Position numbers and translations under genes: made by a program | From: Murinocardiopsis flavida | GTDB taxonomy: Bacteria; Actinomycetota; Actinomycetes; Streptosporangiales; Streptosporangiaceae | Direction of reading: 5' to 3' | DNA length: 64,000 nucleotides | NCBI RefSeq assembly: GCF_003014485.1 | Contig: NZ_PYGA01000001.1 | Span: forward strand, 62,001-126,000 | The notes under the pieces: model-generated | Told to the model about the DNA's origin: nothing | Seen by the model: only the letters and a program-made list of their open reading frames with translations | Databases searched by the model: none | Part shown: positions 7,773 to 16,116 of the stretch, in pieces | Layout: every line of letters begins with the position of its first letter | How positions within the stretch are numbered: the first letter of the stretch is position 1

Positions 7773-10094
7773 GTGTACGAACGCAGATGGTGGCTGTCCG
7801 TGCTGACCGTGGCGACGGTCGTGTCCACGCTGGCGGCGCCCGCGATGGTGGCCGACCCCGGTGCCGCCGCACCGGGCCCCGACGACCCGATCACCGACCC
7901 GATCCCGGAGGACCCGATCCGCTCCCGGCTCGGCCTCGTCCTGGAGGAGTACGCGCAGCTCCCCGAGAGCGAGCCGACCCCGCCGCCGACCGACGAGCGG
8001 CTGATGCGGCACAACCGGATCAACTACGTCGGCGAGGTCCCCGACGGTTCGGGGCGGTTGTACGTGCCCGACCTCAACGGTTCGCTGTACCTGCTGGAGG
8101 ACGGCGAACAGCACCCCTACCTCGACGTCAAGGAGCGCTCCGCGGACTTCTTCTCCGGCAGGGGCATGGGCAGCGGGTTCGGCTTCGTCACCTTCCACCC
8201 GGACTACGCCGACAACGGCGTCTTCTACACGGTGCACTCCGAGGGCGAGAAGGCGGTCGCCGAGAAGGAGCCGACCTACCCCAACCAGCCCGACGCAGCG
8301 GTGCAGAGCGTGGTCACCGAATGGACCGCCGACGACCCCGCCGCCGACGAGTTCAGCGGGACCAGCCGCGAGATCTTCCGCTACGGGTTCGGCAGCTACA
8401 TCCACGCGATCCAGCAGATCGACTTCAACCGCAACGCCGAGCCCGGCGACCCCGACCGCGGGATGCTCTACCTCGCCGTCGGCGACGGCGGGATCGCTGT
8501 GGACAACGACATCCCGCAGGAGCTGGACAACCCGGCGGGCAAGATCCTGCGGATCGACCCGTCCGGCGACAACGGCCCCAACGGGCAGTACGGGATCCCC
8601 GAGGACAACCCGTTCGTCGGCAAGGACGGCGCGCTGGGCGAGATCTTCGCCTACGGGATGCGCGACCCGCACCGGTTCAGCTGGGACCCCGGCGGCAGCG
8701 GCGCGATGTACCTCGGCCACATCGGACAGCGGGCCGTGGAGTCGGTCTACGAGGTCCGGCCGGGCGACAACCTGGGCTGGAGCAAGCGCGAGGGCTACCT
8801 GTCCTTCCGCCCCGACACCCAGTGCTACCTCTACCCGCTGCCGGCGGACGACGAGAAGTACGGCTACACCTACCCGGTGGCGGCATACGACCACGACGCT
8901 CCGAAGAACTGGCCGTGCAACGCCGACAGCGGGCACGCCATCTCCGGCGGCCAGGTGTACCGGGGCTCGGCGCTGCCCAAGCTGCGCGGCAAATACGTCT
9001 TCGGCGACCTGGTCGACGGCAAGGTGCTCTACACCGAGACCGCCGAGATGAAGCGCGGCGGCGAGCGCGCGCCGATCCACGAGCTGCAACTGTTCGACAC
9101 CAAGGGCAAGCAGCTGCGGATGACCGACTTCGTCGGCGACGGCCGGGTCGACCTGCGCATCGGCACGGACTCGAAGCAGAACCTCTACCTGCTGGCGAAG
9201 GCCAACGGCACTATCTGGAAGGTCACCGGCACCCGCACGGGCCCCGCATCGGAGGTCACCGACAAGGTGCGGTCGAACCTGGCGGCGTACTACGACTTCG
9301 AGCACCCGTTCGCCGCCGACGACGCCCACGAGGAGGACCAGGGTTCCTCGAACACCCTGCTGTCGCTGGTCAACGGCGAAGAGTCGATGCGGGCCAAGGA
9401 GGGCGCCTTCCGCGGCAGCAACAACTCGCTCCAGACCAGGCAGGTCGATCCGGACGACAACGGCAACGACGACTGGAAGGCCGGCGTCTGGGACCCCGAA
9501 GGAGCGGAGTCGCTGCGCGCGTTCAACGGCGCCAAGGGCGCGACCGTGATGGGCTGGTTCAAGACGACCGGCGAGAACCCCGGCCTGAACACCACCACCC
9601 CGGATCCGGACGACCGGTACAACTCGGTCGGCCTGGCCGGGATCCTCAGCGGCGACTCCAACGGGCACGACGTCCGTGCGCTGCTGGAACTCATCGAGGT
9701 CGACGGCGAACTGAAACTCGTCGCGCTGGGGCGGCGGCTCGACGGCGGCGCGTCCCAGACGTTCGCCGCCGACAAGGACTGGCGCAAGCTGCTGCCGAAG
9801 GGAAAGTGGGTGCACCTGGCCGCCACCTTCGACTACACCACCGGGGACATGGCGCTGTACCGCAACGGCAAGCCGGTCGACGGCTCCTACGTGGTGCCCG
9901 GTGACCCCTGGAAGGTCGACGGCTCCGGCGCCTCGGCGACCGACCCGCGCGGGATCAAGATCGGCGGCAGCTTCCCGCAGAACAGCCAGGAGCGCAATCC
10001 GTGCGACTGCCGCATGGACTCGCTGATGTTCCTGGACACGGCGGCCGCACCGAAGACGATCGCCGACCAGTACCGGCGGTTCGCCCATCGCTGA
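7773..10094 (+). CDS. Secreted glucose/sorbosone-dehydrogenase-type beta-propeller with a LamG-like C-terminal domain
   Basis: This 773-residue exported protein starts at the GTG with an AGGGAG ribosome site seven bases upstream; an in-frame GTG at 7749 lacks a good site. A signal peptide covers the first 35 or so residues (VYERRWWLSVLTVATVV). Residues of about 60-480 form a GSDH-type six-bladed propeller with typical phrases (GRLYVPDLNGSLY, MLYLAVGDGG, EIFAYGMRDPHRFSWDP, GQVYRGSALPKLRGKYVFGD). Residues of about 500-770 look like a LamG/concanavalin-type jelly roll (WVHLAATFDYTTGDMALYRNGKPVDG). The family includes soluble PQQ-dependent aldose dehydrogenases, but many secreted actinobacterial members have unproven cofactor use. 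The LacI-type operator upstream suggests a role in sugar or polysaccharide use outside the cell. Confidence 0.85.
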   Translation: MYERRWWLSVLTVATVVSTLAAPAMVADPGAAAPGPDDPITDPIPEDPIRSRLGLVLEEYAQLPESEPTPPPTDERLMRHNRINYVGEVPDGSGRLYVPDLNGSLYLLEDGEQHPYLDVKERSADFFSGRGMGSGFGFVTFHPDYADNGVFYTVHSEGEKAVAEKEPTYPNQPDAAVQSVVTEWTADDPAADEFSGTSREIFRYGFGSYIHAIQQIDFNRNAEPGDPDRGMLYLAVGDGGIAVDNDIPQELDNPAGKILRIDPSGDNGPNGQYGIPEDNPFVGKDGALGEIFAYGMRDPHRFSWDPGGSGAMYLGHIGQRAVESVYEVRPGDNLGWSKREGYLSFRPDTQCYLYPLPADDEKYGYTYPVAAYDHDAPKNWPCNADSGHAISGGQVYRGSALPKLRGKYVFGDLVDGKVLYTETAEMKRGGERAPIHELQLFDTKGKQLRMTDFVGDGRVDLRIGTDSKQNLYLLAKANGTIWKVTGTRTGPASEVTDKVRSNLAAYYDFEHPFAADDAHEEDQGSSNTLLSLVNGEESMRAKEGAFRGSNNSLQTRQVDPDDNGNDDWKAGVWDPEGAESLRAFNGAKGATVMGWFKTTGENPGLNTTTPDPDDRYNSVGLAGILSGDSNGHDVRALLELIEVDGELKLVALGRRLDGGASQTFAADKDWRKLLPKGKWVHLAATFDYTTGDMALYRNGKPVDGSYVVPGDPWKVDGSGASATDPRGIKIGGSFPQNSQERNPCDCRMDSLMFLDTAAAPKTIADQYRRFAHR

Positions 10095-10100
10095 ACCGCA

Positions 10101-10136
10101 CCGCCCGCCCCGGAGCCCCGCCTCCGGGGCGGGCGG
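10101..10136. terminator. Bidirectional hairpin terminator
   Basis: A perfect 15-bp GC stem (10101-10115 with 10122-10136) encloses a 6-base loop seven bases after the stop of the sugar-dehydrogenase gene. It also lies downstream of the convergent VOC gene. There is no clear U-tract, as is usual in actinomycetes. Confidence 0.75.
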
Positions 10137-10242
10137 CCGCCGCACGCCCGCTGCGGCGCGGTTCGCCCGCGCGTCCTGCGACCGCGCGCCATAGGCCCAG
10201 CGGAGCGGCACCAGCTCGGCGGTCCCCTCGTCTGCCGGCGGG

Positions 10243-10590
10243 TCAGAGCCGCGGTTGGACGAGCCCGATGACGTTGCCGTCGGGGTCGCGCACTGTCGCG
10301 GTCAGCTTGCCCCCGCCGACGTCCTCGATCGCCTGGACCTCGGCGGCCCCGGCGGCGAGCAGGGTCCCCAAGCGCCCCTCGATGTCGTCGACGTGCACGT
10401 AGCAGACGGGGCCCGCCATCCCCTTGGCATGGCCGTTGGGGTCCAGGCCGATGTCCTGGCCCTCTGCCGCGAACCCGGTGTAGTACGCCGTGTCCACCTG
10501 CGGCCGCGCGTCGAGAAGAGCGCTGAAAAGCGCCTTCGCCGCCGCATGGTCCCGAACGGGGTAGATGATCGTCCTGATGGCGTCGGTCAT
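10243..10590 (-). CDS. VOC-family (glyoxalase/bleomycin-resistance fold) protein
   Basis: This 115-residue single-domain protein has the vicinal-oxygen-chelate layout, with two beta-alpha-beta-beta-beta units. Typical phrases are IIYPVRDHAAAKALFSALLD at the start and TVRDPDGNVIGLVQPRL at the end. The family covers metal-dependent isomerases, dioxygenases and drug-binding proteins, and the actual substrate is unknown. A GGAGGAG ribosome site sits six bases before the ATG. The gene is divergent from the ECF sigma gene, and VOC genes are common around sigma factors of this kind, so it may belong to the same regulon. Confidence 0.85.
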   Translation of the reverse strand: MTDAIRTIIYPVRDHAAAKALFSALLDARPQVDTAYYTGFAAEGQDIGLDPNGHAKGMAGPVCYVHVDDIEGRLGTLLAAGAAEVQAIEDVGGGKLTATVRDPDGNVIGLVQPRL

Positions 10591-10622
10591 GGTGTGCTCC
10601 TCCGAGTGTGCCTTCCCGGTCC

Positions 10623-10653
10623 CGTCACACGGGCGGGCCGCGGCGGGTCAGTG
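10623..10653 (+). promoter_or_regulatory. Predicted ECF-sigma autoregulatory promoter
   Basis: The element reads CGTCACAC, then a spacer, then GGGTCAGTG. It matches the element at 12528-12558 at 24 of 31 positions by eye, with identical spacing of the two conserved blocks. The -35 block resembles the TGTCACA box reported for ECF41-type sigma factors. It lies 33-63 bp before the sigma gene start. Confidence 0.6.
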
Positions 10654-10685
10654 CTGTGACACCCGGCGGCGAAGGGATGTGACCC

Positions 10686-11555
10686 ATGGACGAGCGCGAT
10701 CCCCTGGTGGCCTGCTTCGAGGAGCACCGGAGCCACCTGCGGGCGGTGGCACTGCGGATGCTCGGCTCCGGCGACGAGGCCGACGACGCCGTCCAGGAGA
10801 CATGGCTGCGGTTCAGCCGCTCCGGCACGGACGGCGTCGCCAACCCCGGCGGCTGGCTGACCACGATCGTGTCCCGCGTGTGCCTGAACATGCTGCGCAG
10901 CCGGACGTCCCGGCGGGAGCTGCCGCTCGGCGAGCCGCACCCCGACCCCGTCGCCGACCGCAGCGGCGACCCCGAGCACCGGGCGCTCCAGGCCGACGCG
11001 GTCGGTGCGGCCCTGATCGTCGTGCTCGACACCCTGACCCCCGCCGAACGGCTGGCGTTCGTGCTGCACGACCTGTTCGCCGTGCCCTTCGAGGAGATCG
11101 CGCGCATCGTCGACCGCTCGCCCGCCGCGGCCCGGCAGCTCGCCAGCCGCGCCCGGCGCAGGGTGCAGGGCAGCCTCGAGGCGGGCGGCGGCGTCCCCGA
11201 GCGGCGGCGCGAGGTCGTCGGCGCCTTCCTCGCGGCGGCGCACGGCGGCGACTTCGACGCCCTGCTCACCCTGCTCGACCCGGACGTCGTGCTCCGCGCC
11301 GACCCGGCCGCCGTGCGCATGGGCGCGCCGAGCGAACTCCGCGGGGCGCCCGCGGTGGCGGGCACCTTCACCGGCCGCGCGCTGGCCGCGCACCCGGCGC
11401 TCATCGACGGCGCGGCGGGCGCGGTGTGGGCACCGGGCGGGCGCCCGCGGGTCGCGTTCGGATTCACGGTCGCGGCCGGGCGCATCACCGCGATCACCAT
11501 GACCGCCGACCCCGGCCTGCTGGGCCGGGTCGACCTCGACGCCGACAGGGGCTGA
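10686..11555 (+). CDS. ECF sigma factor with SnoaL-like C-terminal domain (SigJ/ECF41-like)
   Basis: This is a 289-residue extracytoplasmic-function sigma factor. Region 2 is at residues of about 8-75 (LRMLGSGDEADDAVQETWLR, then WLTTIVSRVCLNMLRSR), and region 4 at about 110-165 (LTPAERLAFVLHDLFAVPFEEIA, then SRARRRV). A SnoaL/NTF2-like domain of about 115 residues follows, from roughly residue 175 to the end. In ECF41-type sigmas this tail replaces an anti-sigma factor and tunes activity. The start ATG has a GAAGGG site. Neighbouring VOC, NmrA-like and DoxX-like genes fit the usual company of this group. The exact ECF class (41 or a relative) cannot be fixed by eye. Confidence 0.9.
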   Translation: MDERDPLVACFEEHRSHLRAVALRMLGSGDEADDAVQETWLRFSRSGTDGVANPGGWLTTIVSRVCLNMLRSRTSRRELPLGEPHPDPVADRSGDPEHRALQADAVGAALIVVLDTLTPAERLAFVLHDLFAVPFEEIARIVDRSPAAARQLASRARRRVQGSLEAGGGVPERRREVVGAFLAAAHGGDFDALLTLLDPDVVLRADPAAVRMGAPSELRGAPAVAGTFTGRALAAHPALIDGAAGAVWAPGGRPRVAFGFTVAAGRITAITMTADPGLLGRVDLDADRG

Positions 11556-11582
11556 GGATCCCGGCGCCCGCCCCGGGCCGCC

Positions 11583-12440
11583 TCAGCCGGGCGCCGCCAT
11601 GCTGCGGGCGGTGTCCGCGAACGGCACGGGTGCGCGCCCGGTGAGCCGCTCGGCGGTGTCGGTGACGGCGGCGAACCGCTGCCCGCCGATCGACTCGAAC
11701 ATCCCGGTGAAGGCGTACGCCCACCACGGCGAGACGCCTTCGCGCAGGAGCCGGGCGCAGAACTCCGCGGGCTCCGGTCCCGCGGCCCGCACAGGGGTGC
11801 CCGCCAGCCGTCCCGCGAGCGCGGCGAGCCCCTGGAGGTCGTACCCCTCGGGCCCGGTGACCAGGTGCGGTCCCCCGGGAACCCGCAGCGCCGCCGCCGT
11901 CAGCACCCTCGCGACGTCGGAGCGGGAGACCAGCGACACCCGGCCCGCGCCCATCGGCAGGCCCAGCTCCCCGGTCCGCGCCGCGGCGGCGATCCAGCGC
12001 GCGAAGAACTCGCCGTAGACGGAGGCGCGCACCACCGTGTGCGGCAGTCCGGTGTCGCGCAGGATCCGCTCGGTCTCCCGGTGCACCGGCGCGAAGCAGA
12101 ACGGGGAGTCGGCCGCGACGTCGAGGATGCTCAGGTAGACGACGCGGCCGACACCGGCGCGCACCGCAGCGTCGAGCACGTTGATGTGGTGCACCAGCAT
12201 CGGCGCCGCCTCCCCGTCACTGGAGACGAAGACCAGCGCATCGGCACCGCTCAGGGCCTGCGGCAGTGCCGCGCGGTCGGCGTAGTCGGCCACCCGCACC
12301 GCGTCCGCCCCTGCCGGCGCCCGTGCGGGGTCGCGGACGAGGGCGCGGACGTCGGCCTCCCCGGTGTCGGCCAGCCCGGCGACGACGGCCGCGCCGACGG
12401 CGCCGGACGCGCCGGTCACCGCGATGGTCGGCCGGCTCAC
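11583..12440 (-). CDS. NmrA/SDR-type NAD(P)-binding protein
   Basis: This 285-residue Rossmann-fold protein of the atypical short-chain dehydrogenase (NmrA-like) group has the nucleotide motif GASGAVG at the N-terminus and the phrases VRALVRDP and HTVVRASVYGEFF that are usual in this group. Such proteins act as quinone or nucleoside-sugar oxidoreductases or as redox sensors. The GTG start at 12440 has an AGCAGGGG site eight bases before it; longer in-frame starts exist but have poor ribosome sites. Oxidoreductase/epimerase genes like this are frequent partners of ECF41-like sigma genes, and here the gene converges on the sigma gene from the right with a 27-bp gap. Confidence 0.85.
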   Translation of the reverse strand: MSRPTIAVTGASGAVGAAVVAGLADTGEADVRALVRDPARAPAGADAVRVADYADRAALPQALSGADALVFVSSDGEAAPMLVHHINVLDAAVRAGVGRVVYLSILDVAADSPFCFAPVHRETERILRDTGLPHTVVRASVYGEFFARWIAAAARTGELGLPMGAGRVSLVSRSDVARVLTAAALRVPGGPHLVTGPEGYDLQGLAALAGRLAGTPVRAAGPEPAEFCARLLREGVSPWWAYAFTGMFESIGGQRFAAVTDTAERLTGRAPVPFADTARSMAAPG

Positions 12441-12527
12441 GGCCGCGGCCCCTGCTGTGCGGCGCCATGGCCGCCGGGCGCCGCCGGGCCGCCGCTCCTC
12501 GGGGGCGGCGGCATTCGTGCGGCCATG

Positions 12528-12558
12528 TGTCACACCTTCCGGTCGCGGTGGGTCAGTG
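12528..12558 (+). promoter_or_regulatory. Predicted ECF-sigma promoter for the doxX-like gene
   Basis: The element reads TGTCACAC, then a spacer, then GGGTCAGTG. It shares 24 of 31 positions and exact spacing with the element before the sigma gene at 10623-10653. It points rightward toward the DoxX-like gene, leaving a leader of about 120 bases. Confidence 0.58.
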
Positions 12559-12630
12559 GTGCAGCCGGCGGTGTCCGGCAGTGGTCGGCGGCCGCCGGCC
12601 GCGACGGACGCCCTCAACTGTGGAGGATGG

Positions 12631-12691
12631 CATGCACGGACGAACCGCACCACCGGGTGCAGCGGGCGCGGGGCAAGGGGGCCGCGGATGA
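12631..12691 (+). CDS. Possible 19-codon leader peptide coupled to the doxX-like gene
   Basis: An ATG with a GGAGG ribosome site five bases upstream opens a 19-codon frame rich in Gly and Ala (MHGRTAPPGAAG...). Its TGA overlaps the ATG of the DoxX-like gene (ATGA). The arrangement suggests translational coupling, but the peptide has no recognisable similarity and may not be functional. Confidence 0.3.
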
Positions 12692-13146
12692 CACCGGACA
12701 CCGCCCCCGTATGGCAGCGGCGGCTGCTGATCGCACTGGTCGCCTGGATGGCGGTCTCGTTCACCGTCGGGGCGCTGACCAAGTTCTACTGGGACGACAC
12801 GTTCTTCGGTCCGGCCTACGCGGAGAAGTTCGCCGGATGGGGGTACCCGTCGTGGTTCCGGTTCCCCGTCGGAGCGGGCGAGCTGGTCGGTGCCGGGCTG
12901 CTGCTCACCGCGCGCACACGGGTGCACGGCGCGGCGCTCCTCGCGTTCATCACCGCCGGCGGCACCCTCACCCACATCGTCAACCAGGACGCCCTCTACC
13001 AGAGCGTCTCGGCTCCGCTGCACCTGCTGCTCTCGGTACTCGTGGTCTGGTGGTACTGGCCGCCGGACGCGCGGGAGCTCTGGACACTGCGCGGCGGCGC
13101 CACCGCCGACCGCGGCCGGACGCGCGACCGCGCAACGGCGGACTGA
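12688..13146 (+). CDS. DoxX-like membrane protein
   Basis: This 152-residue protein has four hydrophobic segments (residues of about 12-32, 56-74, 82-100 and 108-124). The pattern resembles the DoxX/DoxD-like family, with the phrases GAGELVGAGLLLTARTRVHG and GTLTHIVNQ. Members are small membrane proteins tied to quinone or thiol redox stress, and their biochemical activity is mostly unknown. The upstream 31-bp element shared with the ECF sigma gene suggests it is a direct target of that sigma. The start overlaps the stop of a possible leader peptide. Confidence 0.75.
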   Translation: MTPDTAPVWQRRLLIALVAWMAVSFTVGALTKFYWDDTFFGPAYAEKFAGWGYPSWFRFPVGAGELVGAGLLLTARTRVHGAALLAFITAGGTLTHIVNQDALYQSVSAPLHLLLSVLVVWWYWPPDARELWTLRGGATADRGRTRDRATAD

Positions 13147-13164
13147 CCGCTCCGCCGCCCCGAA

Positions 13165-13198
13165 TGCTCCCCTACGCGCCGCGGCGCGTAGGGGAGCA
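13165..13198. terminator. Perfect 34-bp palindromic terminator
   Basis: A 16-bp perfect stem (13165-13180 with 13183-13198) lies 19 bp after the DoxX-like stop. Being symmetrical, it should also stop transcripts arriving from the convergent gene on the other strand. Confidence 0.75.
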
Positions 13199-13232
13199 CC
13201 GTGCGTCCGGCGCGCGCCCCGACACCGGTGCC

Positions 13233-13267
13233 CGGGAACGGCGCGCGCACCGGCCGCGCCGTTCCCG
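13233..13267. terminator. Second hairpin between convergent genes
   Basis: A perfect 13-bp stem (13233-13245 with 13255-13267) with a 9-base loop lies 32 bp beyond the stop of the leftward VOC gene. It probably serves that gene. Confidence 0.65.
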
Positions 13268-13298
13268 ACGGTCGGGCCCGGTGCCGTACCGGCGCGGC

Positions 13299-13835
13299 TC
13301 AGCCGGTCGGCTCGCAGAACCGGATGGTGTTGGCGAACGGGTCGGTGACCGCAAGGGTCGGCCCGCCCGGGGCCTCCTTGTCGACACCGGGCCGGATGCG
13401 GGGGTACGGGTTCGCCGACAGCTCCCTGTGCAGGGCGCCGATGTCGGCCACCGGGACCCAGACGACGGAGCCGGGTACCCCGTCGCCGTGGTGCCCGGAC
13501 AGGTCGATGACCATCCGGTCGCGGCGCAGCCGCAGGTACAGCGGCATCCCCGGCTCGAACCGGTGCTCCCACTCGACCGTGCAGCCGAGGTAGTCGAGGT
13601 AGAACTCCCTGGCGAGGCGGTCATCCTGGATCCGGAGCACCGGAACCGGGTGGCCCGCGCCGCTGTCGGCGGGGTCGCCGAGCGCCGCGGCGGCGGTGTT
13701 CCAGTCGCGGTAGCCCAACTGATGGGCCACGATCTCCAGCGACCGGCCGTGGCTCAGGGGGCGCGCCCCGGCCTGGGCGAGGTCGGCGCGCAGGGCTGCG
13801 GCGGCGCGCTTGGCGTCGGCGGTGGTCATTTCCAT
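13299..13835 (-). CDS. Glyoxalase-superfamily protein with N-terminal glyoxalase-associated domain
   Basis: This 178-residue protein has two parts. Residues of about 3-55 match the small helical glyoxalase-associated domain (DAKRAAAALRADLAQAG, then HQLGYRDWNTAAAALG). Residues of about 65-178 form one VOC half (VPVLRIQDDRLAREFYLDYLG at the start, TDPFANTIRFCEPTG at the end). Proteins of this layout are annotated as bleomycin-resistance or glyoxalase-like, and no ligand is known here. The start is uncertain: ATG 13835, ATG 13829 and a longer ATG at 13940 are all in frame, none with a strong ribosome site. The gene is transcribed toward the ECF module but separated from it by two hairpins. Confidence 0.82.
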   Translation of the reverse strand: MEMTTADAKRAAAALRADLAQAGARPLSHGRSLEIVAHQLGYRDWNTAAAALGDPADSGAGHPVPVLRIQDDRLAREFYLDYLGCTVEWEHRFEPGMPLYLRLRRDRMVIDLSGHHGDGVPGSVVWVPVADIGALHRELSANPYPRIRPGVDKEAPGGPTLAVTDPFANTIRFCEPTG

Positions 13836-14052
13836 GGGGCTGCGTATCCCGGTGCCGTGATCCTTCGGGGCCCGCGTTGCCGACAGGGGCACCGTGTCTC
13901 GCAGAGATATGGGGTGACCGCTCGCCGATGTGTTCACCATGCCGAGGACGGCGCGGGCGGCGGGTCACATCGAACCCGGCAGCCATGCTACCCGCTGCGG
14001 CGGGCCAGGCCCCGAAGGCGCACGGTGCGGGCCGCCCGCGGCCCGGCACTGG

Positions 14053-14778
14053 TCACTCCGCCTCTGCCGCCTCGATCCGCTCGTTGAACGCGCCGATCGG
14101 CTGGGCGCCGAAGAACGCCTCGCCGTTGATGAGGAAGGCCGGTGTCCCGGGCACGCCGAGCCCGAGCGCGAAGTCCATGTCGTCGGCCACCGCCGCGCGC
14201 AGCTCCGGGTCGTCGAGGTCGGCTGCGAACCGGTCGGCGTCGAGGCCGAGGCCGCGGGCGATCCGGGTGAAGTCGGCCGCCTCGGCGCCCCGCCACGCCT
14301 TGGTGTCGGCGTAGAGGGCGTCGCTGTAGGCCCAGAACCGGTCCTGGCGGGCGGCGGCCCGCGCGGCGACCGCGGCGTCCTCCGACTCCGCGCCGCGGTA
14401 GGGGTAGTCGCGCCAGACCAGGCGGAGCCGGCCGGTGTCGACGTACTTCTCGACCAGGACCGGCTGCTGCTCCTCTGCGAACGTCGCGCAGTAGGGGCAC
14501 CGGTAGTCGCCGAACACCACCATGGTCACCGGGGCGTCGGCGGATCCGCGCATCAGCGCCGGGTCGGCCTCCGGCGGCCGCGGGCCCGCCACCTCGGGCT
14601 CCTGCTCCGGTGTCCCCTCAGCGGTCGCGCCGGGCGAGGGCGACGGCGCCGCACCGCCGGGGCCGGGCTCCGGCTCGCTCTGGACCCGCGCCACGAGTGC
14701 GAGCGCGACCAGCAGCAGGGCGGCCGCGACGACCGCGGTGCGGCGGCCGGGGCGCGGCACGGCCCACCGCCGGCTCAC
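14053..14778 (-). CDS. DsbA-family thiol-disulfide protein in the blaI operon
   Basis: This 241-residue membrane-anchored thioredoxin-fold protein has an N-terminal signal anchor (residues of about 13-31) and then a Pro/Glu-rich linker. The DsbA-like domain carries the redox pair C94-P-Y-C97 and the cis-Pro loop GVPGTPAFLINGEAFFGAQP. It should catalyse or proofread disulfide formation outside the membrane. The GTG start overlaps the M56 stop (GTGA), so the order blaI, M56 gene, dsbA is one coupled operon. It closely resembles the DsbA protein at 18307-19032, and both operons carry the same palindromic operator. Confidence 0.9.
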   Translation of the reverse strand: MSRRWAVPRPGRRTAVVAAALLLVALALVARVQSEPEPGPGGAAPSPSPGATAEGTPEQEPEVAGPRPPEADPALMRGSADAPVTMVVFGDYRCPYCATFAEEQQPVLVEKYVDTGRLRLVWRDYPYRGAESEDAAVAARAAARQDRFWAYSDALYADTKAWRGAEAADFTRIARGLGLDADRFAADLDDPELRAAVADDMDFALGLGVPGTPAFLINGEAFFGAQPIGAFNERIEAAEAE

Positions 14779-15719
14779 GCGGCGCACGCGCAGTGGGAGA
14801 GGACGACACCGGCCAGGGTCGCGGCGGCGGTCAGCAGCGGCGGGAGTACGAGAGCGGCACCGGCGAGCACGGCGAGGGCGGAGCCGCGGGCGGGTGCCGA
14901 TGAGGGCGCGACCAGGCGCCGCACGCGCTGCACGGCGCACGACCCGGAGATGGCGAGCGCCGCCGCGCCGCTCTCGGCGCGGGTTCCGGCCATGGCGCCG
15001 AGGGCGTGCACCAGCGGGCCGCGGCCGACGGCGCGGACCGCGCGGTCGTCGGCCGCCCACTCGACCAGCACGGGGACCTCCCGCGCCGCGGCCCGGAGGA
15101 GGGGGACGCCGGGGAACGCGTCGTCGAGCAGCCGCGTCCACGCGACGAGCAGGTGGTGCCGCCCGCGCAGGTGGGCCAGCTCGTGCGCCAGGACGGCGCG
15201 CATCTCGCGCGCCGACAGCGCCTCGACGGCGCCGCGGGTGACGACGATGCCGCGCCCCCCGCCGGGGACGCAGTAGACGCCGGGCGCCCCGGTGTCCACG
15301 AACCACACGCGCCGCCGGTGCAGGGTCCGCGGTGTGGCGCAGGCGTCGAGGTCGCGCCGGTGGCGTCGGCGCCATCGCGCGGTCTCGCGCCGTTGGCGCA
15401 GCGCGACCCACCCCAGGCGGAAGAGGACGGCGGCGCCCGCGGCGAGGAGGGCGGACACCGCGAACTCTGCGCCGTTGCGGTGGGCCGCCTGGAGCAGGGT
15501 GACGCAGGCGGCGATGATGCCCTTGACCCCGGGCCCCAGGAGCCGCGTCACCAGCATGAGGAGCAGCGCGCACCAGGTGACCAGCCACGCGGCGGTCGCC
15601 AGCACCCACAGCACCAGCAGGGTCCTGGGCGCCGCGCCGGCCCGGCCCAGCGCCCGGAGCAATGCCGGGCCGCAGGTGCTGAGCAGGAGTGCCGCGCCCA
15701 GCGCGAGGAGCGGGGTCAT
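14775..15719 (-). CDS. M56-family membrane metallopeptidase (BlaR1/MecR1-like), short form
   Basis: This 314-residue membrane protein has four or five hydrophobic segments and the zinc motif H179-E-L-A-H183 followed by RGRHH. This is the gluzincin site of M56 sensor-peptidases, which cleave or inactivate BlaI-type repressors. It lacks the large C-terminal penicillin-binding sensor domain of true BlaR1, so the signal is unlikely to be a covalently bound beta-lactam. Its start overlaps the repressor stop and its stop overlaps the dsbA start. The neighbours suggest that it responds to envelope thiol/disulfide state, which is inference. Confidence 0.9.
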   Translation of the reverse strand: MTPLLALGAALLLSTCGPALLRALGRAGAAPRTLLVLWVLATAAWLVTWCALLLMLVTRLLGPGVKGIIAACVTLLQAAHRNGAEFAVSALLAAGAAVLFRLGWVALRQRRETARWRRRHRRDLDACATPRTLHRRRVWFVDTGAPGVYCVPGGGRGIVVTRGAVEALSAREMRAVLAHELAHLRGRHHLLVAWTRLLDDAFPGVPLLRAAAREVPVLVEWAADDRAVRAVGRGPLVHALGAMAGTRAESGAAALAISGSCAVQRVRRLVAPSSAPARGSALAVLAGAALVLPPLLTAAATLAGVVLSHCACAA

Positions 15720-16099
15720 GGGGTGTCGTCCGGCGGCAGCTTGGCGATGAGCCCGCGGAGGACGTCGACGTCCTCGGGCGCCATGTCGTCCACGAACCGG
15801 AGCAGGGCGGCACGGGGGTTGCCGCTGTCGGTGAGGGCGCCGTGCATGCGCTGGGAGGCGTGGGCCGCGCGGTCGCGCAGCGGCCGGTAGAACCACAGGC
15901 GGCCGGTCTGCTCGCGGTCGACCCACCCCTTGCGGCGCAGGTTCTCCAGGACGGTGGAGATCGTGGTGTAGGCGGGCCGCCGCTCCTCCAGCGACTGGAG
16001 CACCTCGCGCACGCTCAGCGCGGTGTCGGCGGCCCACAGGGAGTCGAGCACCGCCGACTCCAGGGGGCCCAGCCCCGTGTTCGCCTCATCCGTCGTCAT
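15716..16099 (-). CDS. BlaI/MecI/CopY-family transcriptional repressor
   Basis: This 127-residue winged-helix repressor starts with MTTDEANTGLGPLESAVLD. The DNA-binding part contains ALSVREVLQSLEERRPAYTT, then STVLENLRRKGWVDRE, followed by a short dimerisation tail with the segment usually cut by M56 peptidases. The ATG at 16099 has a GGAGG site nine bases upstream; an in-frame ATG at 16129 lies inside the operator and is less likely. A 17-bp palindrome sits just upstream of the gene, and two more copies precede the dsbA-ccdA operon, so this repressor probably controls both operons. Its stop overlaps the M56 start (ATGA). Confidence 0.92.
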   Translation of the reverse strand: MTTDEANTGLGPLESAVLDSLWAADTALSVREVLQSLEERRPAYTTISTVLENLRRKGWVDREQTGRLWFYRPLRDRAAHASQRMHGALTDSGNPRAALLRFVDDMAPEDVDVLRGLIAKLPPDDTP

Positions 16100-16116
16100 C
16101 GACTCCGCCCTCCGGT

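Noticed and set aside
14053-16099. Classic beta-lactamase induction system
   Set aside because: BlaI/M56 are present but no beta-lactamase or penicillin-sensor domain is; the linked genes are thiol-disulfide proteins.
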